Assembly: GCF_006088715.1 (NCBI RefSeq)
Contig: NZ_CP030771.1
Coordinates: 9,298,001-9,362,000, forward strand
Direction: 5' to 3'
DNA: 64,000 nucleotides
Origin: Streptomyces sp. YIM 121038
GTDB lineage: Bacteria; Actinomycetota; Actinomycetes; Streptomycetales; Streptomycetaceae
Part shown: positions 1 to 10,500 of the stretch, one piece after another
Layout: every line of letters starts with the position of its first letter
Position numbering within the stretch: the stretch's first letter is position 1
Made by a program: the position numbers and the translations under genes
The notes under the pieces: generated by a model
Seen by the model: only the letters and a program-made list of their open reading frames with translations
The model's database searches: none
Told to the model about the DNA's origin: nothing

Positions 1-495
1 GCCGTCGGCCGGGCCCGCGGCCGCGGTCGGCCAGAACGTGTGGAAGGCGAAGCGGAGATGCCCCTCGGGGGTGCGGTGCAGCGCGAGGTCGTGGTCGTCG
101 GCCTCGCGCTGCTCCTGTGGGTGGGGGGACACCGGCAGGGGCTGTTCCTGGTCGGCGGGGGTCGCGGGCAGCCAGGCGGGCTGGCCGCTGGGGCTGGTGC
201 CCGCGTAGTCGGTGATGGTCAGGGTGACGCCGTCCGGGTCGGTGCGCACCCACAGGCGGCAGCGCGGCCGTTCGCTGTGGCCCGTCACGTAGTCGGCGCC
301 GAACCGGGCCACCTCCGCCGCGCGCCGTGCGAGCACCGGCGGGGCGCCGATCGCGGTGAGCAGACACTGGGCGGCCTCGCCCAGGAGCATCCGGGTGCGG
401 GGCGCGCGGCTGACCTCGACGGCGAGGCACAGCCTCGGGAGTCGAGCGTCCGGGGCGCGGCGCGGGTCCACGGGACGGTGGACGGCGCTCGGCAT
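1..495 (-). CDS. Small HATPase-like regulatory protein, 3' end off window
   Basis: The reading frame opens at an ATG (495) preceded by a GGAGGG ribosome site 6 nt away. It stays open for 165 codons to the window edge, so the C-terminus is missing. The visible protein contains 'VTLTITDYAG', which resembles the beta-strand/loop around the ATP-binding Asp-Gly box of GHKL (anti-sigma or histidine-kinase-like) ATPases. It is followed by a Pro/Gln/Glu/Asp-rich linker and a strand-rich end 'HLRFAFHTFWPT'. Such short ATP-binding proteins are common in Streptomyces, where some act as serine kinases on anti-anti-sigma factors. That function is only inferred here: no complete N and G boxes can be read, and a conserved hypothetical without ATPase activity is possible. 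It lies 274 bp downstream of the CHAT gene on the same strand. Confidence 0.55.
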   Translation of the reverse strand, partial: MPSAVHRPVDPRRAPDARLPRLCLAVEVSRAPRTRMLLGEAAQCLLTAIGAPPVLARRAAEVARFGADYVTGHSERPRCRLWVRTDPDGVTLTITDYAGTSPSGQPAWLPATPADQEQPLPVSPHPQEQREADDHDLALHRTPEGHLRFAFHTFWPTAAAGPADG

Positions 496-769
496 ACCAG
501 CCCTCCAGCTACGGTGCCGGGAGAGAGGCCGTGAGGGACTCGCCTGCCCGCACGCGGCCTGGCCTCTCCAACGATGGCCGGGGTCTGGGACCACGAGGAA
601 CTTACGGCGTGCGGTGCGCGGATCCTAGGCCGACCTCGGCCAACCTGCGCCGAGCAGGGACAACGCCGTACGAGATACGCGCGATGGACGATCCGGCCCG
701 CCACGAATCGAATGAACTTTCGTCATGGGGGAGCGGCCCCGCCCGCAGACGCCGGTACCGGACCCCGTG

Positions 770-3199
770 TCACTCCTCGCCCCGCCGCGGCCCCGGCGAG
801 CCGATCAGCGTGAACGCGGCCCAGATCTCCGGGGCCCGCCACGTGCGCCGCGTCATGAGGACCGCGCGGCGCAGGGCCTCGGCGGGGTCGTCGGTCCGTG
901 CCAGCTCCTGGTGGAAGCAGACCAGCGCGTCATGGGTCGGCTCCTCGGGGACCTCCCAGAGCGTGGCGACGACCGTGGAGACACCCGCGATGAGGAAGGT
1001 GCGGGCCAGGCCGAGCACGCCGTCGGCGGTGACCAGGCCCTGGCCGGTGGCACAGCACCCCAGGACGGCGATCCTGGCCCGGGTCGGGGTGCTGGCCAGC
1101 AGGGTGCTGGTGAGCTGACCGTGCTCGGCCCCCGCAGGTGTCAGGGCGATGCAGCCGGGGAGCTGGTCGAGCCGCAGCCGCGCGTCGAGCACGGCGTGGC
1201 AGGAGAAGTGCAGCAGGTCCGCGGAGCCCATCCGGTCGAGCACGGCCGGTACGGTCGCCGCCGGTCCCGCCAGGGCGGAGGCCCGGTGCACCCGGGCGAC
1301 GGCCCGCGCGGTCTCCAGCGTCAGCGGCAGATCGGACAGCGGCAGCAGACGCCCGTCCGGAGTCGGCACCACCGCGTTCCGCACGCCGCCCACCACGAGC
1401 GCCCCGGAACTCCCGGCCGCGGCCTCGCCGCGCCACACGTCCTCGTGGGCGATCAGCTCCAGGGCGTGCAGCGACGGCACCATGGTGAGGGAGCACCGGC
1501 TCACCAGCGGTTCCCCCGCGACGGGCAGCGCGGCGAAGGGCACCGACCACAGCCCCCGCTGCGGCACGATGACCAGGCGCGCGTCCGGCCCCGACGGCAA
1601 CAGGTGCGCGACCTTCCCGAGGAGCGCGTCGGACCACCCCGCCATGAGCGCGTCGTCACCCACCTGGCGCTCCAACTGCCGTACGGCCTCGAGGAAGTCC
1701 ACCGGCCGCGCCTCGTCCAGGCGGTCGTCGTCGGACACCTCGCGCTGCACCTCGTGGTGGACGCCGCCGTCGGGAGTCACCACCCACATGTGGATCTCCC
1801 GCAGGAGCGGGGCCTGCCCGCTGACGGCCTCGATCTCGAAGTGCGGGGCGTACACGAGCAGCGTGGCCCCCATGCGGCGGGCCAGGCGCCGCATCCGCTC
1901 ACTGCCCGGCGGCTCCGCGGGCACCTGGGCCCTGGCGGGCCGGGCCGCGCGGATGCGCTCGCTCAAGGGTCCCGAGCGTCCCCGCTCGGCGGCCTCCAGC
2001 GCCCCGGTCACGTCGTCGACGCCGAGCCTCAGCTCCTGGGCGACCTGGGTGAGGGCCGTGGCGTGCGTGTCGAAGAGGCCGACCGAACCGGCCTCGTCAC
2101 TGGCCGCCCGCAGCAGGGGCTCCCACAACTCCTGGGCCCGCCGCGCGTGGTGACGGGCGGCGGGCAGGTCCCCGGTGCCCAGGAAGGCGTGCGCCAGATT
2201 GAGGTGGCCGGTCGCCATCCCCCGGTGGTCGTCGACGCGCTGCTTCAGTTCGAGGGCGCTCAACAGGTCCGCGACGGCCTGTGCCGGGCGGCCCGCCTGG
2301 AGGCGGATCCCGGCCCGCAGGTTGAGGGCGACGGCGCGCTGGCGCGCCTGCCCCGGAGGGAGCGCGGCGAGCAGCGCGTCGGCCAGGGCCACGGCCTCGT
2401 CGTGCCGTCCCGCGCGGCTGAGCACCTCCAGCTTCGTCACGCGTGCCTGCTGGGCGATCAGCGGGATGCTCCGGGCGGCGGCCCACGCCCGCTCCATGGC
2501 CTCCTCGGCCTCGGCGGTGTGCCCCGCCCTGCTGAGGGCCAGGGCGCGGTTGCCCTCGACCTCGGCCACCACGAGGTCGTCATCGTCGGAGCGTACGCAG
2601 CGGTGGGCGACCTCGGCCCACTCCAGCGCCCGCTCCCGGTGCCCCACGCCGTTCGCGGCCAGGCTCAACTGGCTCGCGGCGAGCGCCGCCCGGGCGGCGC
2701 TGTCCAGCTCCCGCGCGACCTCGAAGGCCCGGTGCTGCACCTGCTCGGCCTCGCCGAAGCGTCCGGCGTGGGCGAGGGCGCTGCCCAGGTTGCTCAGCAG
2801 GGACCAGCGCAGTTCCCCGCCGGTCTCGTCGGCCGGTTCGCCGAGCGCCACCAGGGCCTCGCGGAACGCCTCGGCCGCCTCGACGAGCCGCCCGATCTGT
2901 GCGACCACCTCGCCGTACTTCCCGATGGCGGTGGCCCGGTCCTCGGGGTCGCCGTGGTCGGCGGCCCACGCGCGGAAGTCCACGGCACGCCGCTCCGCCT
3001 CGTCCAGGAGACCCGCCATCATGCAGGCGGTGACCAGGGGTTCGAGCACCTTGGGCACCTCGGCGCGCAGGCCCTCCGCGGTGAGTGCCTCAAGTGCCAG
3101 GGTGAGGTCGTCCCGGGCGGCCTGCCAGCGTCCCTCGCGGGCCGCCTGCAATCCGTCGATGCGCTTGACCTCGGCCCGCAGCCGTCGCCTGATCCCCAT
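770..3199 (-). CDS. TPR-CHAT caspase-like protease
   Basis: An 809-residue protein. Residues about 15-450 are a string of alpha-helical TPR-type repeats (A-G-R/A-L-rich helix pairs every 35-40 residues). The C-terminal ~300 residues are a CHAT domain, the caspase-HetF-associated clan CD peptidase fold. The catalytic dyad is intact: His668 in 'LLHFSCHAV' and Cys716 in 'VLGCCATG' (C-x-T-G). The end 'WAAFTLIGSPG' is the usual CHAT finish. CHAT proteases joined to TPRs act as effectors in bacterial conflict systems, cleaving a partner when triggered; whether that happens here is inference. It is the last gene of a three-gene leftward operon, starting 19 nt after the membrane protein. ATG start at 3199. 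No signal peptide, so cytoplasmic, perhaps membrane-recruited through its neighbour. Confidence 0.85.
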   Translation of the reverse strand: MGIRRRLRAEVKRIDGLQAAREGRWQAARDDLTLALEALTAEGLRAEVPKVLEPLVTACMMAGLLDEAERRAVDFRAWAADHGDPEDRATAIGKYGEVVAQIGRLVEAAEAFREALVALGEPADETGGELRWSLLSNLGSALAHAGRFGEAEQVQHRAFEVARELDSAARAALAASQLSLAANGVGHRERALEWAEVAHRCVRSDDDDLVVAEVEGNRALALSRAGHTAEAEEAMERAWAAARSIPLIAQQARVTKLEVLSRAGRHDEAVALADALLAALPPGQARQRAVALNLRAGIRLQAGRPAQAVADLLSALELKQRVDDHRGMATGHLNLAHAFLGTGDLPAARHHARRAQELWEPLLRAASDEAGSVGLFDTHATALTQVAQELRLGVDDVTGALEAAERGRSGPLSERIRAARPARAQVPAEPPGSERMRRLARRMGATLLVYAPHFEIEAVSGQAPLLREIHMWVVTPDGGVHHEVQREVSDDDRLDEARPVDFLEAVRQLERQVGDDALMAGWSDALLGKVAHLLPSGPDARLVIVPQRGLWSVPFAALPVAGEPLVSRCSLTMVPSLHALELIAHEDVWRGEAAAGSSGALVVGGVRNAVVPTPDGRLLPLSDLPLTLETARAVARVHRASALAGPAATVPAVLDRMGSADLLHFSCHAVLDARLRLDQLPGCIALTPAGAEHGQLTSTLLASTPTRARIAVLGCCATGQGLVTADGVLGLARTFLIAGVSTVVATLWEVPEEPTHDALVCFHQELARTDDPAEALRRAVLMTRRTWRAPEIWAAFTLIGSPGPRRGEE

Positions 3200-3218
3200 G
3201 CCGTGCTCCCCCCTGTGG

Positions 3219-4724
3219 TCACGTCCTGTCCCGCGTACGCCGTCCGCGGCCCAGCGCGTCGGCCGTCACGGCGACCACCGCACCGGCCCCGGCGCCCACC
3301 AGCGACCACCGGGCCTGCTGCGCACCGCCCCCGGTCCCCGCGGCCACCAGGGTCGCCGCGGCCCACCCCGCCGACGCGCCCACGGCCCCCAGGAGGACGT
3401 GGTGCAGCACCGCGAAGGTGCCCGTACGCACCGTGCCGCGCGACCAGGCGATCACGGTCACGGGCAGCGTCAGGGCGAGCGCCGTGAGGAGGGCGATCAC
3501 CGGCGCCTGGACCGGACCGGGCACCGGCACGTGGTAGCCGAACGCCTGGATGGCGGCGAGCCCCATCAACAGGGCCCCGAGGAAAGAGGTCTGAAGCAAC
3601 GTCAGGCGCTGTCGGTGGTCGGTCAGATGCGCCTCGGCGGCCGCCAGGGCCTCGCGGGACACCTCGGCCGACGCGTCGATCGTCGCCTGGAGGTACTCCA
3701 GTTCGTCGTCGATGTCCTGCCGCAGCCGCTCCGCCAGGAGCCGGTCACCGGCGAACGGGCTCGCGGGCGGCACCGGCGCGTCCGGTGGCCCGAACTCCCC
3801 GGCCACGGCCGCCGCCAGATTGTCCCCGGCGATCTCCACCGTGCGGCGCATCATCCGGAGCCTGGCCGCCGCCACGATCAGCCCCTGGCTGTCGGTCCGC
3901 AGCCCGATCAGTACGGCACGGGCGTCGAGGACCTCCCGCAGCGCGGGCCCGTCCCCGCTCAGCAGGCGCCCGGTGACCTCCCACGCCCGCCGCACCGCCG
4001 CACCGGCGCGGTCGCGCAGCTCCGCGTGACGGCTCCGCTCCAGCACGCTGCGCTCGTAGCGCAGCTTCGCCGCGTGCAGCACATGGCGCGTCAGGGGGGC
4101 GGGGCGGTCCCGGGCGTGCCAGGCGAAGGCGTCGAGGTCGCGCTCCCGGGCCACGGGGGCGAGCGCCACGAGACACCTGCGCGCCGCCGGGCCTCCGGCC
4201 CCGGGTGCTTCCCAGAGCGCGAAGCCCTCCCGGGTGCGGTGCGGCTCGCCGGGGTGCCGCCCCCCGAACGCGCCGCCCAACTCCACGGCCACCTCCGGCA
4301 CTACGGCGCCCGAGCCGTCCTCCCCGAACAACGCACCGGCACTGAGCCCGAGCAGGACCTGAACGGCACCCAGGCTCCCCGGGCAGGGCCACGGCACCAG
4401 CCGCTCCAGGGACTCCCAGCCGCTCTCCGGCTCCGGGGCCAGCAGGAGCGTGACCCCGACGACGTCATGGCTCTGGAAGAGCAGCGCCTGGTGGAGCCCG
4501 CGGCCCGGCCGCTGCCGGGCCGCCAGGACGCGGTAGCGCGGCACGGGCCCGCCGACCGCGGGCACCTCGTCGAGCGACGGCTCGCCGGGCACCGCCGCGT
4601 CGAGGCCGAGGCGGCCGCAGTCGTCCCAGACGCGCTGCACCCGGGACCTTTGCCCGCCCAGGCCCCCGGGGCCGACCGCGTAGAACACGTGGAGCAGCAG
4701 GGCCCGGCGGACCACCGCGCTCAC
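3219..4724 (-). CDS. CATRA-type CASPASE/TPR repeat-associated membrane protein
   Basis: A 501-residue protein. The N-terminal half is soluble. A charged helical segment (about residues 300-375, Arg/Glu/Leu-rich) leads into four predicted membrane helices at about 376-396, 406-427, 437-461 and 474-492, then a basic tail 'GRGRRTRDRT'. It starts at GTG 4724, overlapping the upstream stop by 4 nt (GTGA), so translation is probably coupled. It sits directly before the TPR-CHAT protease. From memory, a protein of this length, layout and position is the signature component of CATRA conflict systems (caspase and TPR repeat-associated). The name rests on that recollection plus gene order, not on a search. 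Likely role, inferred: membrane platform or sensor that holds or activates the CHAT protease. Confidence 0.65.
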   Translation of the reverse strand: MSAVVRRALLLHVFYAVGPGGLGGQRSRVQRVWDDCGRLGLDAAVPGEPSLDEVPAVGGPVPRYRVLAARQRPGRGLHQALLFQSHDVVGVTLLLAPEPESGWESLERLVPWPCPGSLGAVQVLLGLSAGALFGEDGSGAVVPEVAVELGGAFGGRHPGEPHRTREGFALWEAPGAGGPAARRCLVALAPVARERDLDAFAWHARDRPAPLTRHVLHAAKLRYERSVLERSRHAELRDRAGAAVRRAWEVTGRLLSGDGPALREVLDARAVLIGLRTDSQGLIVAAARLRMMRRTVEIAGDNLAAAVAGEFGPPDAPVPPASPFAGDRLLAERLRQDIDDELEYLQATIDASAEVSREALAAAEAHLTDHRQRLTLLQTSFLGALLMGLAAIQAFGYHVPVPGPVQAPVIALLTALALTLPVTVIAWSRGTVRTGTFAVLHHVLLGAVGASAGWAAATLVAAGTGGGAQQARWSLVGAGAGAVVAVTADALGRGRRTRDRT

Positions 4725-5155
4725 GCGCCTGCCCCGTCCCCGTCGTCGGAGGCGCCACGGGAGACGTCGTCCGAGGAGCCGCCCGGTGAGCCGTCCTCGC
4801 CACCACCCGGCGGGGGAGCCTCCAAGCGGTTCAGGATCTCGGTGACCAAAAGGTTGGACCGCTCGTACACCTCCGGCGGTGCCGGGACCAAGGGGTCGTC
4901 CTCGTGACGTGTCGCCACGAGGCGCGGCCCCGCCAGGGCGAGCCGGGCCGTCGCCAGGCGCAACCGCTCACCGTCACGGGCCTGCCACGACTGCCCCACG
5001 GCGTCGAGGGCCGCCGCGACAGCGGCCCAGCGAGAGGCGGGCATCCGCCACGCCGCGACGCGGCGCAGAGCGGAGGCCGCCTGCCGCGCCGCCTCACCGA
5101 AGTCGTTTCCCGTCGCCGTCTCCGTCACGCTGCCCCCCAGCCGCGTACCCGCCAT
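4721..5155 (-). CDS. Small CATRA-associated protein
   Basis: First gene of the leftward operon. ATG 5155 (144 residues) is preferred over more upstream in-frame starts because the extra N-terminus would cross the promoter and has no ribosome site. The body is helical and Ala/Arg-rich ('AARQAASALRRVAAWRM'), with a central 'RLRLATARLALAGPRL' helix. It ends in a disordered acidic Gly/Ser/Asp tail. No enzymatic motif is visible. Its stop overlaps the GTG of the membrane protein by 4 nt. Small partners of this size precede the large component in CATRA-like loci as I remember them; an adaptor or inhibitor role is inference. Confidence 0.6.
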   Translation of the reverse strand: MAGTRLGGSVTETATGNDFGEAARQAASALRRVAAWRMPASRWAAVAAALDAVGQSWQARDGERLRLATARLALAGPRLVATRHEDDPLVPAPPEVYERSNLLVTEILNRLEAPPPGGGEDGSPGGSSDDVSRGASDDGDGAGA

Positions 5156-5400
5156 CGCACAGGAACGGATGCCGATTGTCTTCGACGGTGCGCGGTCCGT
5201 ACACCGCTTCGGCGGATCCTTTGTCAACGGCTTCCGGAGCGCCGACAGGGCGCATGCGAGCACAGGGTGTTCACCCGTGTGGGGGACGGGTATTGGCCAT
5301 CCACAGCGAACCGGACGAGACTGCGCGCGAAGGCGGAGTCAGGGCGGCCGACCCGTGGGGGGTGTGCGGCGTCAGCCCGATCGGCCGTAGGGGGGCGTTC
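5156..5400. promoter_or_regulatory. Divergent control region of the conflict island
   Basis: The 245-bp region separates the leftward CHAT operon from the rightward GTPase/Hsp70 operon. On the minus strand a housekeeping-type promoter can be read: -35 TTGACA at 5227-5222, an 18-bp spacer, and -10 TGTACG at 5203-5198, about 43 nt before ATG 5155. I could not pick a convincing promoter for the GTPase gene. One shared control region would let both halves be expressed together. Confidence 0.5.
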
Positions 5401-7425
5401 ATGTGGGACAACGACGATTTCGCCGATCGCATGGTGGCTTTTGTTCCCGCTGTGGCGCGGTGCGCGCTCGAAGCGGGGCGACGGGACTTGACCGTCCGCC
5501 TGGACGAGGTCGAACGGCGCGTGCGCCAGGCGCAGGTGACGGTCGTGGCCCTCGGTGAGTTCAGCAGCGGGAAGTCGTCGCTGCTCAACGCGCTCCTGGA
5601 GGACGCGACGCTCTTCCCCGTCGATTCGTACGTCTCCACGCGGGTGCTCACCGCGGCGCGGTGGGGCGAGCAGGAGTCGATCACGGTGGAGCTGGCCGCG
5701 CGGCACGGGGACGACACGGAGGAACGCGACGTGGGCCGCGCGGGGTTGCGCGCCTACGTCTGCGAGGCCGAGGTGCAGGACGGCACCGCGGCGGCGGACG
5801 CCGAGCGGGTGCTCAGGGCCTCGATCCGCACGCCGAACGCGAAGCTCCGCGGCGGTGCGGTGTGCGTCGACACTCCCGGCATCGGCGGCGTCCACCGCGG
5901 CCACACGGCCGCCGCCCTCGGCGTGCTGCCCCAGGCGGACCTCGTCCTGTACGTCATCGACGCCATGCGGCCGCCGCTGCCGTCCGAGATCGCCTTCATC
6001 GAGCGGGTGGTGCGCGCCCTGGGCGCCGACGAGTGCCCCGAGCGGCTGCTGTTCGCCGTGACGAAGGCCGACCAGGCGGGAGATCCCGGCCGGGCGGTCC
6101 GCGAGGCACGCGCCCGCCTCGCGGCGGTTCCCGGGCTCGACGAGCGGTCCGCGGTGCTCGCCGTGTCGAGCCGCAGTCGGCTGCTCCAGCTCACCGGAGC
6201 CGAACCGCCGGCCAGCGGCCTCACCGGTTTCGAGGAGTTCGAGGCGCGGCTGTGGGAGGCCGTCGACCACGCGCGGCTGCGGCTGCGCGCGGGCGCGGCC
6301 CTCGCCGAACTGCACTCCGTCGTACGGGGCTTGCTCGCTCCCGTCGAGGAGGCCATCGGCGTCCTGGAGGCCCAGGACGCCGCGGCCCGCGAGAAGCTGG
6401 CCGGGGCCGCGGCCGCGCGACGCGTCGAGGCCGGGCGCCTGGCCGAGGGTTCCGCGACCTGGCCCACGGACCTGGACACGGCCTTCGCCGACGTCACCGC
6501 CGGGCTGCGGGCCCGGGCCGACACCACCCTCGCCAAGGCGTGGCGCGACCTGCGGGCCCGCTACCGTACCGACCCCGCGTTCCTCGACGACCCCCAGGCC
6601 GTCCTCGACGACCTGGCCGGAAAGCTCGCCGTGCTGGCGGGGCAGCTGGGGCGCTCGGCCGCCGAACTGACCGGGGCCGCGTGCGAGACGGTGGCCGAGC
6701 GCAGCGGCGTCCCGTTGCGGAGCCCGATGTTCGCGGACCTGCCGCTGCCGCCCCTGCCGGATCCGCTGACCGTGCCCGCGGCCTCCGCGGCGGCCGCGCC
6801 GAGCGTGGTCACGAGCCTCACGGCGGCCTTCGACGCCGCCGTACGCGGGGCTCGACTCGGCGCGGCCAGGGGCGAGGTCGTCGGTGCCATCGCCTGGGAC
6901 CAGGCCGTCCAGTTCTCGCTCCCGGGCGGCAGCCGTACCGGCAAGGTGGTGAAGGGCGTCATCCAGTCGATGGCGGAGGGCCGGGAGGGCTCGCGCCCGC
7001 CGACCCCCGGTGTCGTGGCCGGGCACGTCGGCGGCGGCCTGGTCGGGGCGGTCCTCGCCTTCGCCGGGAAGGTCCGGGAGCTCCGCAGGACGACGCACGC
7101 CGAGCAGGTCGCCGCCCTGGACCGGCTGTTCGCGCCGTGGGAGGCCCAGCAGCGGGCCTTCCTGCACGACGCCGTGCAGGCCCTCGTCGACGCCTCCGCG
7201 GACCGGGCGCGGGCGGAGCTGCGCGACCGGATCGCCCAGCGCCAGGCGGAGTGCGAGACGGCCCGCACCGAGGTGACCGCGGCGCTGGCAGCGGCCCGCA
7301 GCGACGCCGAAGCGGCCCTCGCCCCGCTGGCCGCCCGGCGCGACGGCCTGCGCCGGATCGAGACCGGCCTCACGGCCCTCGTGGACGAACTCCGCGGCCG
7401 CCTCGCGGCAGCGGGGGACGACTGA
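5401..7425 (+). CDS. Dynamin-like GTPase
   Basis: A 674-residue protein with GTPase motifs in order: G1 'GEFSSGKSS' at residues 52-60, G3 'VDTPGIGG' near 157, G4 'TKAD' at 221-224. The G1 loop with Ser-Ser-Gly-Lys-Ser is typical of bacterial dynamin-like and YfjP-like large GTPases. The C-terminal half is long, Ala/Arg/Glu-rich and helical, with a hydrophobic glycine-rich stretch ('AGHVGGGLVGAVLAFAG') that may be a membrane paddle, then coiled coil. Such GTPases remodel membranes or work as switch ATPase/GTPase modules in conflict systems. ATG 5401 is the start because the conserved helical N-terminus begins here. It is first of four rightward genes, 166 bp before the next. Confidence 0.82.
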   Translation: MWDNDDFADRMVAFVPAVARCALEAGRRDLTVRLDEVERRVRQAQVTVVALGEFSSGKSSLLNALLEDATLFPVDSYVSTRVLTAARWGEQESITVELAARHGDDTEERDVGRAGLRAYVCEAEVQDGTAAADAERVLRASIRTPNAKLRGGAVCVDTPGIGGVHRGHTAAALGVLPQADLVLYVIDAMRPPLPSEIAFIERVVRALGADECPERLLFAVTKADQAGDPGRAVREARARLAAVPGLDERSAVLAVSSRSRLLQLTGAEPPASGLTGFEEFEARLWEAVDHARLRLRAGAALAELHSVVRGLLAPVEEAIGVLEAQDAAAREKLAGAAAARRVEAGRLAEGSATWPTDLDTAFADVTAGLRARADTTLAKAWRDLRARYRTDPAFLDDPQAVLDDLAGKLAVLAGQLGRSAAELTGAACETVAERSGVPLRSPMFADLPLPPLPDPLTVPAASAAAAPSVVTSLTAAFDAAVRGARLGAARGEVVGAIAWDQAVQFSLPGGSRTGKVVKGVIQSMAEGREGSRPPTPGVVAGHVGGGLVGAVLAFAGKVRELRRTTHAEQVAALDRLFAPWEAQQRAFLHDAVQALVDASADRARAELRDRIAQRQAECETARTEVTAALAAARSDAEAALAPLAARRDGLRRIETGLTALVDELRGRLAAAGDD

Positions 7426-7591
7426 CGCGGCCGCGGCCCGTCGTCCCTGGGGCGAGCGGGGCACCCTCTGCCCGGGCGAAGCCGAGAGCTGGGGGAAGGG
7501 CGGGCCCAACACAGAGGTGCCCGCCCGCTGTTGACAGGGGGCGCGGCGCCCGAGCCCCCCATGAGACGGACAGGACGGACAGACGCACCCC

Positions 7592-10500
7592 ATGACCCTG
7601 CGGCACAGAGCCGAGCGAGCCGTCCGCGACGCACTCGCCCGCATCCCCGCCACCACGACCACGCACCACGCCCGCGCGACGCTGGAAGCCCAGCTGCCGA
7701 AGCTCACCGCCCCGCTGCGGATCGCGGTCGCCGGACGCGTGAGCTCCGGCAAGTCCACCCTGGTCAACGCGCTCATCGGCGCCCCCGTAGCCCTGACCGG
7801 CAGCGCCCCGCTCACCCTGGTGGTCAGCGTGCTGCGCCACGGGGACCGTACGGCGCTGACCGTCCACCACAAGGACGGGCCGCCGACGCACCTCGAAGGC
7901 CTCGGCCGGATCGAGGAGTTCACGGCCCGCGGACACCAGCCGGAGGGACCGCGCCCCGTCGACCACGTCGAGGTGTTCGGCCCGCACCCCTGTCTGCGGC
8001 AGTTCGACCTCGTCGACACGCCCGGCTTCGACTCGCCCCACGCCCAGGACACCCAAGAGGCGATGCGCGCCCTGGGCGTCGACCGGGAGTCGGTGGCCGC
8101 CTCCTCGGCCGCCGGGCTCCGCGGCGCCGACGCCGTGATCGCCGTCCTCAACAGCGACGTGACCGCGCCCGACGCCGACGTGCTGCGCCGCTTCCACGAC
8201 GCCGACGGCACCGGCTTCTCGCCGACGCCCGTCACCTCCATCGGCGTCCTGACGAAGGTCGAGCTCCTGTGGCCCGGCGAGATCGGGCAGCCGGTCGACG
8301 ACCCCCGCGACACCGCGCGCAAGCACGCCCGCCGCATCATGGCGTCCGCGCACACCGCGCGCATGTTCCACGACGTACGCCCCCTCTGCGGCCGACTGGC
8401 GGCGGGCGCGGCCGCGTTCGACCCCGAGGACGACTTCGAGGCGCTGCACGCCCTGGCGGGCGTGGACCAGGCCGCACTGGACCTGCGGCTCTGCCATCTG
8501 TCCGGCTTCGCGTCCGCCACCGACCTGCCCCTGCCCGCCGACCGGCGCCGCCGCCTCGCCGGCCTCTTCACTCCGTACGGTGTGTCCCTGGCCTGCCGTC
8601 TGCTGCGGGAGGGCGTGGACCGGCCCGCCGTACTGCGCAGGGAACTCGAAGAGCGCAGCGGGATCACCGCGCTGCGCCGGGAGCTGACGGAGCGGTTCGC
8701 CGCCCGCAGCGACCTGATCAAGGTGGCCCGGGTGATCGAGGAGATACGCGGCCTTCCGGCGCTCCTCGCGCCGGACACCTCCGACCGGGACCACGACCTC
8801 GTCGTACGGGTGGTGGAGGCGATCACGGGCCTGGAACACTCCGAGCCCGCCTTCATGGAGTTCGACCTCCTGCTGCGGCACTACACCGGACGGTTGCGGC
8901 TGTCCGAGGGCGAGGCGCAGGAGCTGGAGCGCGTCACCGGCGAGCGCGGCAGCACGGTGGCGGCCCGCCTCGGCCTCGCACCCGAGACGGCCCCGGCCGC
9001 CCTCGAACGCGCCGTGCTGGACCGCCTGGCCCACTGGAACGGCCCGCGACCCCCGCAGGAGCCGGGCGGCAGAACCGTGGCCCACGTCCTCAAGCGCCGC
9101 TACGACGAGGTGTATCACCGGCTGCGGCGGGCCCGGGCCCTCCTGGACGACGTGCCGGCGCACGAGGAGGAGCCGACGCCGCGGGGACGGGCCCCGGCAG
9201 GGCCCGTGCCCCTCCCCGACGCCCCGGGCCCCGTCGACGACGGCCGCGTCGGCGGCGCGCCCGTCCTCGTGGTCGACCTGGGCACGACCACGTCCTCGGC
9301 GGTCCTGCTCGGCGACGGCAGGACGCGCCTGCTGAAGGAACCCGGCACCGGACGGGACTGGTGGCCCACCGCGGTGTACGACGACGGGCAGCTCCTCGTC
9401 GGCTCCGTCGCCGAGGCCCGCAGGGCGGGCGGCCCGGACCGCTTCCGCACCGAGTTCAAACCCGAGATCGGCAGCCCCGTCCCGGTGCTGCGCGGCCCCG
9501 GGGGCGCGCACACGGCCGAGGACCTCGCGGTGGCCGTCCTCGCCGCCTTCCGCCGCCGCGCGTCGGCGCTCCCCGGCGGCGTTCCCGCCAGGCTGCTCGT
9601 CACGGTGCCCGCGCGGACCGCCGGGCGACGGCGCGACGCGATGATCCGCGCGGGCGAACGAGCCGGCTTCACCGACGTCGAACTCCTCGAAGAGCCCGTG
9701 GCCGCCGCCCTCGCCCCGTCGGACGGCGGGCCCTGGCCACCCGGCAGCACCGTGCTCGTGTACGACCTCGGCGGCGGCACCTTCGACGCGGCCCTCGTCG
9801 GCATCGGCGACAGTGGCCACACCCTCCTCGGCACCGCGGGCCTCGCCGACGGTCACGGCGGCCGGGACATCGACGCCGCGATCGTGCGCGAGATGACCCC
9901 GGCCATGGAGGACTGGCTGCGGGCCGAACCCGAACGCGCCGCGCACCGCGACCAGTTGGCCCACCTCACCCTCCGCTCGGCCGTCCGGCTCAAGCACGGC
10001 CTCGCGGCCGAGGACTGCCCCGTGGAGACCGTCGTCCCCGGCATGCCGCCGCAGGGCCTGAGCCGCAAACGCCTGGGGCAGCTCACCGAAGAGCTGCTGG
10101 CCGGCACGGTCGTCTGCTGCCGCACCCTGCTGGCCGAGACCGGAGTGGATCCGCGGGACGTCGACGTCCTGCTGGTCGGCGGCAGCACCCAGATGCCGTC
10201 GGTACGCCCGTATCTGGAGCGGCGCCTCGGCACCCGCGTGCCGGTCCGCTCCGCCCTCGACCCGGTGCTCGCCGTCGTCGAGGGAGCCGTGACCTGGGCC
10301 GAGGGCATCGGGCAGCGCCGGATCGCCGCCGACGGCCCCTCCTCGCTGCGCGCGCCCCTGTCCTGGACGCTGCCGGGCGGCCGGGCGACCCTGGTGCGCT
10401 GGTTCGCCGCCGGGGGAGCCGCCTACCGCCCCGGCGCGGCCCTGGCCCGGGTGCGCCTCGCCGACAACAGCCTCTTCGACCTGCACGCGCGGACGGGGGG

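Noticed and set aside
725..3487. A 920-codon plus-strand frame opposite the TPR-CHAT gene
   Set aside because: It is Gly/Arg/Pro/Gln-rich with no domain motifs, an antisense shadow of the CHAT gene typical of high-GC DNA.
5224..8856. A 1210-codon minus-strand frame
   Set aside because: Antisense to two clear GTPase genes; Ser/Arg/Pro-rich composition and no family features.
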